Assembly: GCA_007123065.1 (NCBI GenBank)
Contig: SKSI01000009.1
Location: 1 to 5,098, forward strand
Source of the DNA: Bacteroidales bacterium
GTDB taxonomy: Bacteria > Bacteroidota > Bacteroidia > Bacteroidales > UBA7960
DNA length: 5,098 nucleotides
Direction: 5' to 3'
Shown here: positions 1 to 5,098 of the stretch, piece by piece
How positions within the stretch are numbered: position 1 is the stretch's first letter
How the letters are laid out: every line of letters begins with the position of its first letter
Program-made: the position numbers and the translations under genes
Notes under the pieces: model-generated
Databases searched by the model: none
Told to the model about the DNA's origin: nothing
The model's input: the letters and a program-made list of their open reading frames with translations, nothing else

Positions 1-956
1 GCATCATCATCATTGGGGCTTCCGGTTGTTGGAACATAAACCCTGTCATTAAGAATCAGAGCATTGGTATAAGGTTCATTGTTGGGCGTGTAAACCCTGT
101 AAACTTTAAAAGGGGTTCCATAAGAGGAGGTCTGAGATTCAAAATAGGCAACCGCTTGTTCAGCAAGGTCATAATATTGATGACTTGGATTCACTTCCCG
201 GATCATGATCTTATCGGGTGCAAGAAATTTTGCCCAGGTGTCGATATGGCTAAGCCCCCCGTGAATGTTTGGAACCACATGATACGCTTCTATACCCAGA
301 TAAAGCTCCATGATGCTGTCTACCTGTGCAGGCGTCAGGCTTGAATTAACAGAATAGACCGCATTGGTCGAAGCACCGATGCCCATTCCCGTCGACATGT
401 AATCGCCCCCGGTATGCACCAGGCCCATATGGTAATAGTTGATGTTGTTCTCATTGGCAAAAATTCCGGGTATTGCGTTGTCTAGTGGTCGGGGCCTGTC
501 GTAGGTGAAATCAATGATCCCAAACTCGTTGTTTCCATCAAAAATATACCAGGGACCGTAATCTCTTGTCCAAATGGAGTTGGTGGGCGCAATGATAAAC
601 GATGTGTTGTTCATATTGACACCGTTGCTTTGGTAGTTGCTGATCGCCTGGTTCTTTTCGCTCTGACTGGAAACGATTGTAACCACTTCAACCTCTTCTG
701 ACATTAAAGCTACAAGCGAATAAGGTATACCCAAAGGATAGCGTATCAGCGCGCCGCTCATAGGCTCAAACTCCGCGATGCTTCTGGGTAGAAAAGCAGG
801 CGGGTCAGTGGCAGAGCGGTCTTCGTAAATTTCATGGAGACGCTCTTTCTCTTCTTCTGTGAGGTGTTGAGGCAGGAAGCCATCCTGATACTTTTCCTGA
901 GCATAGGAAAAGAATCCATTAACTAAAATGAAGAGAAATAAAAACAGTCGTTTCAT
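1..956 (-). CDS. Secreted peptidylarginine deiminase-like protein (PPAD/agmatine deiminase superfamily), 3' end cut by window edge
   Basis: Seen: translating the minus strand from ATG at 956-954 gives 318 uninterrupted codons to the left edge. Residues 1-19 form a signal peptide (MKR, hydrophobic core, cleavage likely SYA|QE). The catalytic motifs of the guanidino-group-modifying deiminase fold follow: WTRDYGPW (129-136, Asp132), GGD (183-185), HIDTWAKFL (237-245, His237 and Asp239) and TNALIL (Asn298). RPRP at 154-157 gives Arg154 and Arg156. Known: in Porphyromonas gingivalis PPAD the active site uses Asp130, His236, Asp238, Asn297 and Cys351, and Arg152/Arg154 hold the carboxylate of a C-terminal arginine; spacing here is nearly identical. 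The nucleophilic Cys would lie about 50 residues past the window edge and is not seen. Such enzymes hydrolyse arginine side chains to citrulline plus ammonia; agmatine deiminase makes N-carbamoylputrescine. Inference: an exported enzyme acting on peptidyl arginine, perhaps a type IX secretion cargo, though any C-terminal sorting domain is outside the window. It is transcribed divergently from tatA. Confidence 0.88.
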   Translation of the reverse strand, partial: MKRLFLFLFILVNGFFSYAQEKYQDGFLPQHLTEEEKERLHEIYEDRSATDPPAFLPRSIAEFEPMSGALIRYPLGIPYSLVALMSEEVEVVTIVSSQSEKNQAISNYQSNGVNMNNTSFIIAPTNSIWTRDYGPWYIFDGNNEFGIIDFTYDRPRPLDNAIPGIFANENNINYYHMGLVHTGGDYMSTGMGIGASTNAVYSVNSSLTPAQVDSIMELYLGIEAYHVVPNIHGGLSHIDTWAKFLAPDKIMIREVNPSHQYYDLAEQAVAYFESQTSSYGTPFKVYRVYTPNNEPYTNALILNDRVYVPTTGSPNDDD

Positions 957-983
957 CAAAAAAAATTAAAAAGAATAATGTGC

Positions 984-991
984 GAAATTAA
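984..991 (-). promoter_or_regulatory. Candidate -7 promoter element for the deiminase gene
   Basis: The minus strand reads TAATTTCGCAC over 991-981, close to the Bacteroidota -7 consensus TAnnTTTG (one C for T). It would place the transcription start near 975-978, about 20 nt upstream of the ATG at 956. I see no convincing TTTG -33 element at the usual 19-21 nt spacing, so the call rests on one box. The stretch between it and the start codon is almost pure A/T. Confidence 0.35.
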
Positions 992-1043
992 GAAAAAACA
1001 TACATAAGTTTTGTAATCGTCAAATTTTGATATGTGAATATAT

Positions 1044-1063
1044 AAAAACCTTGTCAGGTTTTT
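1044..1063. repeat. Perfect inverted repeat (8-bp stem, 4-nt loop) in the divergent intergenic region
   Basis: AAAAACCT at 1044-1051 and AGGTTTTT at 1056-1063 are exact reverse complements around the loop TGTC. A short stem flanked by A and T runs on the two sides resembles a bidirectional intrinsic terminator, but it lies between two divergent start codons, where neither neighbour needs one. It could insulate the two promoters, end an unseen small transcript, or serve as a regulator binding site. The role is unknown; only the symmetry is certain. Confidence 0.5.
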
Positions 1064-1076
1064 CCTGCTTTCCTGC
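1061..1076. repeat. Tandem 8-bp direct repeat, 2 x TTTCCTGC
   Basis: TTTCCTGC occurs at 1061-1068 and again without a gap at 1069-1076, followed by TTTT. It begins inside the right arm of the adjacent hairpin and ends about 20 nt before the candidate tatA -7 box, which is where a regulator or the -33 region would sit. CAGG at 1055-1058 and CCTG at 1064-1067 also form an inverted pair. This could be slippage or an operator; the sequence alone does not decide. Confidence 0.4.
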
Positions 1077-1097
1077 TTTTCAAAACAAATAAACCAT

Positions 1098-1105
1098 TAT
1101 TTTTG
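1098..1105 (+). promoter_or_regulatory. Candidate -7 promoter element for tatA
   Basis: TATTTTTG followed by C matches the Bacteroidota TAnnTTTG element exactly. The implied transcription start near 1112 leaves a leader of about 12 nt before the ATG at 1124, with no Shine-Dalgarno sequence, as is common in this phylum. No TTTG -33 box is visible at the expected distance. Confidence 0.4.
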
Positions 1106-1123
1106 CTGTAGAAACCAAATGTT

Positions 1124-1480
1124 ATGGACGTGCCTTTTGTTTTTATTTTTGGCATCAGTGGAGGAGAATTGCTGATCCTTCTGTTGGTGGTATTGCTGCT
1201 CTTTGGTCCTTCAAAAATTCCTGAGATTGCCCGGATGGTTGGAAGAGGTATGGGTGAAGTCAGAAAGGTACAGCGAGAGATCAACACGGAGATCCACCGT
1301 TACTCTTCAGATATTGAACGGGAGGCCAAAACGATGGAGTCCGAAATCAAGGAGATAACTCAGGAAAATAATCAAACGGATGGTGCAGGGCAACCCGTCA
1401 ACAAAACAAAGAAGCATTCAATCCCTGATGAGAATGACGAAGATCTTCCATATCCGGATTTGAAAAACGAGGAAAAATAA
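1124..1480 (+). CDS. tatA: Sec-independent (twin-arginine) translocase subunit, TatA/TatB family
   Basis: TatA/B proteins form the pore or receptor part of the Tat system, which moves folded proteins across the inner membrane with TatC. Seen in the 118-residue product: a short N-terminus ending GISGGE, one hydrophobic membrane helix (about 16-27), the hinge FGPSKIPEIAR (27-37), an amphipathic helix to about residue 50, a charged probably helical stretch (51-80), and a hydrophilic acidic tail with a DENDEDLP segment (102-109). The polar residue before the helix is Glu15 and the hinge is Gly-Pro; both also occur in TatB, so TatA and TatB cannot be cleanly separated here. In genomes without a distinct tatB such proteins are annotated TatA/TatE. 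No tatC is present, and neither signal peptide in the window carries a twin-arginine motif, so the substrates are encoded elsewhere. The ATG at 1124 gives a complete membrane helix and follows a -7 promoter match. Confidence 0.88.
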   Translation: MDVPFVFIFGISGGELLILLLVVLLLFGPSKIPEIARMVGRGMGEVRKVQREINTEIHRYSSDIEREAKTMESEIKEITQENNQTDGAGQPVNKTKKHSIPDENDEDLPYPDLKNEEK

Positions 1481-1577
1481 ATGATCATACAGGTTTCTGC
1501 AATTATTTCAATCCCTGTCCGTTCTTTTGAAAGACCAGCCGGGATTCAAATTGATGACCCTTGCAAATTGTTGATTT

Positions 1578-3671
1578 ATGGGAAATAGACTAAAGGTCTT
1601 TTGTCTTTTATTTGTAGCCATTCTGTGTTTACTGCCAGGGGATTTGTATGCACAGAACAGGCGTGTTGTAAGAGCAGACAAAGCTTTTGAACTTAAGCAG
1701 TACAGTGAAGCCATTGATTTGTATCAGCGTGCCTACAACCGAGTACGCAGGCGCGACAGGGAAGAAGCTGCACGTTTGGTTTTTCAGATAGCCATGTGCC
1801 ACAAATACACAAACAATCACCGGGCTGCTGAAGCCTGGTTCAACAGGGCTATTCGTTCCAACTATCCCGATCAGGTTGCCCGTCTTTATATGGCTGATGC
1901 GATGATGAAGAACGGGAAATATGAAGAAGCACTTGAAAACTATCAGCTGTTTTTGAATGACCATCCTGATGACTGGAGGGCTCTTCGGGGAATAGCATCC
2001 ATAGAGCTGCTGGAAGAATTACAGGAAAACCCTGAACCTTATGAGGTGGAGGCGGTTCGTTTGTTTAACTCCCGAAACGACGATTACACACCGGCCTTTT
2101 CAGACTTACGTGCCAATACTTTGATTTTCTCTTCTTCCCGAGATGATGCAGTTGGTCGCGACAACGATCCCTGGACAGGTCATAAGCACACCTCTTTTTT
2201 TGTAAGCTACAGAGACCGGGCAGGAAACTGGAGCAGGCCGGCTTTGCTTGACGACGGTCCGATCAATACGGAGTACAATGAAGGTGCACCGGCCGTGAAT
2301 GCCACTGCCACCGATATATACTTTACCCGGTGTGTGCGTGGTGCAGATGAGGACATGGGATGCCGCATCTTTAGAGCTACCAGAGAAGGTGCCAACTGGA
2401 TCAATCCGCAGGAAATTAAACTTACCGACGACAGCCTTGTAACTGTCGGACATCCGGCCATCAGTCCCGATGAAATGACCCTGTATTTTGCTTCCGATAT
2501 GGAAGGAAGTATGGGCCCGATGGACATCTGGATGGTTACAAGAAGTAGCCCGGGAGAACCTTTTGGTGACCCCGTTAACGTTGGTCCGCCTATTAATACA
2601 CCCGGAACAGAGATGTTTCCCTATGTGCGCGAAGACGGCACCCTCTATTTTGCTTCCGATGGTCATCCCGGACTGGGAGGACTGGATATTTTCAGATCCG
2701 AATTTACTCCTGACGGATGGTCGGAACCGGAAAATCTCAGACCTCCAATAAATAGTTCTGCTGATGATTTTGGTATTGTTTTCGAACCTGGCAAAGAAAG
2801 TGGCTTTTTCTCATCAAACAGGGGGCGTGGTGCTATTTATGATATCTATTCCTTCCATTTGCCACCTGTTGAATTTATGATATCGGGTGTCGTATTTGAT
2901 GACAGCACAAAATATATAGTACCCGATGCCACAGTTCAACTTGTTGGTGCCGATGGTACGTTGCGACAGGTGGAAACTGACCGGGAAGGGAAGTATATGT
3001 TTGGCCCTGCCATGCTTAGGGAGAATACGCGTTATGAGATTCTTGTCAATAAAAGCGGTTACTTCTCCAGCCGTGCACAGCAATCAACGATTGGATTTGA
3101 CAGAAGTCAGGAGTTTGTGGTCGATCTCGCCATAGCGCCTATTCCCGAAACGGCCATTGAACTGCCGGAGATCCTTTACGACTTTGACAGCTGGGTGCTG
3201 CGTCCGCAGTTTAAAGATTCACTGAACGGACTGGTTCAAACAATGTACGATAACCCAACAATTATCATCGAGCTTGCTTCCCATACCGATAGCCGGGGCA
3301 CTGAAGTTTACAACGATACCTTGTCTCAGCGCAGGGCCCAGGCGGTTGTGGATTACCTGATTGATCAGGGTATCGACAGGGAAAGACTCGAGGCACGCGG
3401 TTATGGTAAACGAAATCCAAGGGTGATCGAACAAACCATTGAAAGGGATGGCTTCGTTTTTGAAGAAGGTACAGTGCTCTCTGAAGAATTTATTAACAGC
3501 CTGCAGGATGAAGCACATCAGGAAGTGGCTCACCAGATGAATCGTCGCACAGAATTCAGGGTGATCGGTGAAGACTATGAGCCGCCGGAGGGAGAAGATG
3601 TGCCGGTTGAACAACCACCTGAACTCCCTGACAGAAGGCCGCCTGATGAAAGTGAAGGCAGACCGCGGTAA
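1578..3671 (+). CDS. PorE-like periplasmic protein: TPR, PD40 beta-propeller, regulatory-like domain, OmpA C-terminal domain
   Basis: A 697-residue multidomain envelope protein. Seen, in order: signal peptide (1-25, cleavage likely LYA|QN); TPR-like helical repeats (about 28-130; AFELKQYSEAIDLYQRAY is a typical unit and KYEEALENYQLFL another); a PD40/WD40-like propeller (about 165-427) with recurring blades such as TLIFSSSRD (181-189), LYFASDMEG (302-310), LYFASDGHPGLGGLDIF (356-372) and GFFSSNRG (409-416); a carboxypeptidase-regulatory-like beta domain (about 432-519; ISGVVF at 435-440); and an OmpA-type peptidoglycan-binding domain (about 529-663) with HTDSRG (569-574) and LSQRRA (582-587), whose Asp571 and Arg586 are the expected diaminopimelate-contacting residues. 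A 40-50 residue insert precedes NRRTEF (655-660); the tail (664-697) is acidic and proline-rich. Known: P. gingivalis PorE, a type IX secretion component, has this domain order, but Bacteroidota carry many paralogues, so I assign no symbol. Unlike PorE there is no lipobox: Cys9 and Cys17 lie in the hydrophobic core. Probably periplasmic and anchored to peptidoglycan. It begins 97 nt after tatA. Confidence 0.9.
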   Translation: MGNRLKVFCLLFVAILCLLPGDLYAQNRRVVRADKAFELKQYSEAIDLYQRAYNRVRRRDREEAARLVFQIAMCHKYTNNHRAAEAWFNRAIRSNYPDQVARLYMADAMMKNGKYEEALENYQLFLNDHPDDWRALRGIASIELLEELQENPEPYEVEAVRLFNSRNDDYTPAFSDLRANTLIFSSSRDDAVGRDNDPWTGHKHTSFFVSYRDRAGNWSRPALLDDGPINTEYNEGAPAVNATATDIYFTRCVRGADEDMGCRIFRATREGANWINPQEIKLTDDSLVTVGHPAISPDEMTLYFASDMEGSMGPMDIWMVTRSSPGEPFGDPVNVGPPINTPGTEMFPYVREDGTLYFASDGHPGLGGLDIFRSEFTPDGWSEPENLRPPINSSADDFGIVFEPGKESGFFSSNRGRGAIYDIYSFHLPPVEFMISGVVFDDSTKYIVPDATVQLVGADGTLRQVETDREGKYMFGPAMLRENTRYEILVNKSGYFSSRAQQSTIGFDRSQEFVVDLAIAPIPETAIELPEILYDFDSWVLRPQFKDSLNGLVQTMYDNPTIIIELASHTDSRGTEVYNDTLSQRRAQAVVDYLIDQGIDRERLEARGYGKRNPRVIEQTIERDGFVFEEGTVLSEEFINSLQDEAHQEVAHQMNRRTEFRVIGEDYEPPEGEDVPVEQPPELPDRRPPDESEGRPR

Positions 3672-3710
3672 ATTTTAGCGGCAGGTTTATCTGAATCAAA
3701 TTATCATGTC

Positions 3711-4871
3711 ATGAAATATCAAAAGCGCGGGGTGTCCTCCGCAAAGGAAGACGTTCATCAGGCCATCAGTAAACTGGATAAAGGCCTTTACCCCAATGCC
3801 TTTTGCAAGGTTATACCAGATTTGCTGGGCGGCGATCCTGATTATTGCAACATTATGCATGCTGATGGTGCCGGTACCAAATCTTCACTGGCATATATGT
3901 ATTGGAAAGAAACCGGTGATCTCTCGGTTTGGGAAGGCATCGCGCAGGATGCTGTTGTGATGAACCTTGATGATATGCTTTGTGCCGGTGTGGATGACAA
4001 TATGCTTGTTTCTTCCACCATAGGCAGAAATAAAAAGCGGATTCCCGGTGAAGTAGTCGCAGCAATCATTAATGGAACGGAGTCATTTCTGCAGAAAATG
4101 CGAGATCTGGGCATTAATATGGTACTTACCGGAGGGGAAACCGCCGATGTCGGTGACCTCGTGCAAACCGTTATCGTTGACTCTACAGTTACAGCAAGGG
4201 TGAGAAGGTCTGAAATTATCACCAACGATAAAGTACAGCCCGGAGATGTGATCGTTGGACTGGCATCCTCCGGTCAAACCTGCTACGAAAATCAATACAA
4301 CAGCGGGATGGGAAGCAATGGATTGACATCAGCAAGACACGATGTGTTCCATTCAAACTATGCAAATAAATACCCGGAGAGTTATGACAATGACCTGGAC
4401 AGGGATGTCATTTATAATGGCAATTTGTCTCTGACCGACAAAATTGATGGAATCCCATTGGATGCTGGCAAAATGGTGCTTAGTCCAACCAGAACCTATG
4501 CACCCGTCATACGAAAAATATTTGCCACCCATAAAGCATATCTAAATGGGATAATTCATTGCAGTGGTGGTGGTCAGACTAAGATATTGCACTTTATTGA
4601 TGATCTGCATGTGGTTAAAGACAATTTTTTTCCAATGCCGGCACTTTTTCAGATAATCCAGGCACAATCCGGTGTTTCCCGCCGTGAGATGTATCAGGTT
4701 TTTAACATGGGACACAGAATGGAATTGTACGTGGAAAGACAAGCAGCCGTTGAAATCATTGATATTTGTCGTGAATTCAATCTGGATGCGCAGATCATAG
4801 GCCATGTTGAAGCATCGGAAAAGAAGAAGTTAAGCATTATAGACGAGAAAGGAAGGTATGAATATGCATGA
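3711..4871 (+). CDS. purM: Phosphoribosylformylglycinamidine cyclo-ligase (AIR synthetase), long Bacteroidota form
   Basis: Cytoplasmic enzyme for step five of purine synthesis: FGAM plus ATP gives 5-aminoimidazole ribonucleotide, ADP and phosphate. Seen in 386 residues: an N-terminal YxxxGV (3-8) aligning with E. coli PurM SYKDAGV, which supports this start; HADGAGTK (50-57), the family DGxGTK nucleotide/metal motif; IAQDAVVMNLDDMLCAGVD (77-95), equivalent to the E. coli VNDLVVQGA region; LTGGETAD (139-146); the ASSG turn (185-188); SPTRTY (258-263); a glycine-rich CSGGGQ (284-289) where E. coli has LTGGGF; and MYQVFNMG (327-334) against MYRTFNCG. The protein is about 40 residues longer than E. 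coli PurM (345), largely from insertions after ASSG: 13 residues separate SSG from the conserved SNG (202-204), against two in E. coli, with further extra sequence to about residue 250. It starts 39 nt after the OmpA family gene and may be co-transcribed with it. The stop codon lies inside an 18-bp palindrome. Confidence 0.93.
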   Translation: MKYQKRGVSSAKEDVHQAISKLDKGLYPNAFCKVIPDLLGGDPDYCNIMHADGAGTKSSLAYMYWKETGDLSVWEGIAQDAVVMNLDDMLCAGVDDNMLVSSTIGRNKKRIPGEVVAAIINGTESFLQKMRDLGINMVLTGGETADVGDLVQTVIVDSTVTARVRRSEIITNDKVQPGDVIVGLASSGQTCYENQYNSGMGSNGLTSARHDVFHSNYANKYPESYDNDLDRDVIYNGNLSLTDKIDGIPLDAGKMVLSPTRTYAPVIRKIFATHKAYLNGIIHCSGGGQTKILHFIDDLHVVKDNFFPMPALFQIIQAQSGVSRREMYQVFNMGHRMELYVERQAAVEIIDICREFNLDAQIIGHVEASEKKKLSIIDEKGRYEYA

Positions 4872-4892
4872 TCATGCATAGCATCTTTTTTT
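4863..4892 (+). terminator. 18-bp perfect palindrome over the purM stop codon followed by T7: candidate terminator or operator
   Basis: TATGCATGATCATGCATA (4863-4880) is perfectly self-complementary, centred between 4871 and 4872; the purM TGA (4869-4871) lies within it. As RNA it could fold to a 7-bp stem with a GAUC loop. Five bases later comes a run of seven T (4886-4892). This resembles an intrinsic terminator, but the stem has few G/C pairs and the T tract is offset, so termination may be weak. It could equally be a binding site for a dimeric regulator in front of the prfA promoter. Confidence 0.4.
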
Positions 4893-4893
4893 G

Positions 4894-4901
4894 TACTTTT
4901 G
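4894..4901 (+). promoter_or_regulatory. Candidate -7 promoter element for prfA
   Basis: TACTTTTG followed by CA is an exact match to Bacteroidota TAnnTTTG and starts one base after the T7G tract. The predicted transcription start near 4908 gives a leader of about 14 nt before the prfA ATG at 4922. The -33 position falls inside the palindrome, where no TTTG is present, so any activator or repressor at the palindrome would touch this promoter directly. Confidence 0.45.
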
Positions 4902-4921
4902 CAGGCTAAAACTGTTTTTAT

Positions 4922-5098
4922 ATGTTATTGGAAAAATTACAGGCCATTAAGCAACGCTACGAGGATGTCGGTCAACTGATCGCTGACCCTGATGTGATCG
5001 ATGATATGAAGCGTTACATTGACCTGAACAAGGAATACAAAGACCTGCAACCCATTATTGATGCCTATCTGGATTATAAAAATGTATTGGACAATTTA
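4922..5098 (+). CDS. prfA: Peptide chain release factor 1, N-terminal part, cut by window edge
   Basis: RF1 recognises UAA and UAG in the ribosomal A site and triggers release of the finished peptide. Only the first 59 codons are visible, with no stop before the right edge. The start MLLEKLQAIKQRYEDV, then the ADPDVIDDMKRYIDLNKEY segment (21-39), is typical of the helical N-terminal domain of bacterial RF1, which usually opens with a leucine-rich LxxKLexixxRyeEl pattern and a 'dp.vi.d...y..l.kEy' helix. The codon-recognition PxT motif and the GGQ catalytic motif, which would separate RF1 from RF2 definitively, lie beyond the window. RF1 is preferred over RF2 from the N-terminal sequence and from purM-prfA adjacency, which I recall from other Bacteroidota, where pyrF often follows. 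It has its own candidate promoter 50 nt after the purM stop. Confidence 0.88.
   Translation, partial: MLLEKLQAIKQRYEDVGQLIADPDVIDDMKRYIDLNKEYKDLQPIIDAYLDYKNVLDNL

Noticed and set aside
1..14. CAT trinucleotide run at the left edge
   Set aside because: Four repeats encode Asp codons in the deiminase on the minus strand; this is too short to call a microsatellite of interest.
156..344. 62-codon plus-strand frame at the left end
   Set aside because: It is antisense to the deiminase, whose conserved catalytic motifs span the same bases on the minus strand.
1054..1287. 77-codon minus-strand frame overlapping the tatA start and the intergenic region
   Set aside because: It is antisense to the conserved TatA membrane helix and hinge, has no recognisable motif, and its 3' end runs into AT-rich intergenic DNA.
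1526..1563. Possible promoter for the PorE-like gene (TTTG at 1526-1529, CCTTG near 1559-1563)
   Set aside because: The downstream box matches TAnnTTTG poorly and the spacing is about 26 nt, too long for the usual arrangement.
2106..2666. 186-codon minus-strand open frame inside the PorE-like gene
   Set aside because: It lies wholly antisense to a clearly coding gene with domain matches; its translation is low-complexity and resembles no family, so it is a shadow frame.
3219..3614. 131-codon minus-strand frame
   Set aside because: It is antisense to the OmpA domain, including the HTDSRG and NRRTEF motifs, so the plus-strand frame is the real one.
3706..3714. Two-codon mini frame ATGTCATGA overlapping the purM start
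   Set aside because: It is too short to carry meaning and most likely arises by chance from the CATGTCATG sequence at the start codon.
3842..4225. 127-codon minus-strand frame inside purM
   Set aside because: It is antisense to the core PurM motifs; the serine/threonine-rich translation is typical of a reverse-strand shadow.

Overview
The window looks like a chromosomal segment of a Bacteroidota bacterium, probably of class Bacteroidia. The evidence is the set of protein families (a Porphyromonas-type peptidylarginine deiminase, a TPR / PD40-propeller / regulatory-domain / OmpA protein, and the long form of PurM), the absence of Shine-Dalgarno sequences before the start codons, and several matches to the Bacteroidota -7 promoter element TAnnTTTG. 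No rRNA, tRNA, CRISPR array, insertion sequence or phage gene was seen.

Layout: (1) positions 1-956, minus strand: the first 318 codons of a secreted deiminase of the PPAD/agmatine deiminase superfamily; its C-terminus lies beyond the left edge. (2) Positions 957-1123: an AT-rich divergent intergenic region with candidate -7 elements for both flanking genes, a perfect 8-bp-stem hairpin and a tandem 8-bp repeat. (3) Positions 1124-4871, plus strand: a TatA/B-type Tat subunit, a large periplasmic PorE-like OmpA family protein, and purM, separated by 97 and 39 nt, which could form one transcription unit. (4) Positions 4863-4921: a perfect 18-bp palindrome over the purM stop codon, a run of seven T and a -7 promoter match, followed by the first 59 codons of prfA (release factor 1), cut by the right edge.

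The genes mix housekeeping functions (purine synthesis, translation termination) with envelope functions (Tat export, a peptidoglycan-anchored periplasmic scaffold, a secreted deiminase). No new multi-gene system is evident. The most interesting points are the PPAD-like enzyme, which keeps the pair of arginines that gives P. gingivalis PPAD its preference for C-terminal arginine; the PorE-like protein, which resembles a type IX secretion component but lacks a lipobox; and the palindrome / T-run / promoter arrangement at the purM-prfA junction.
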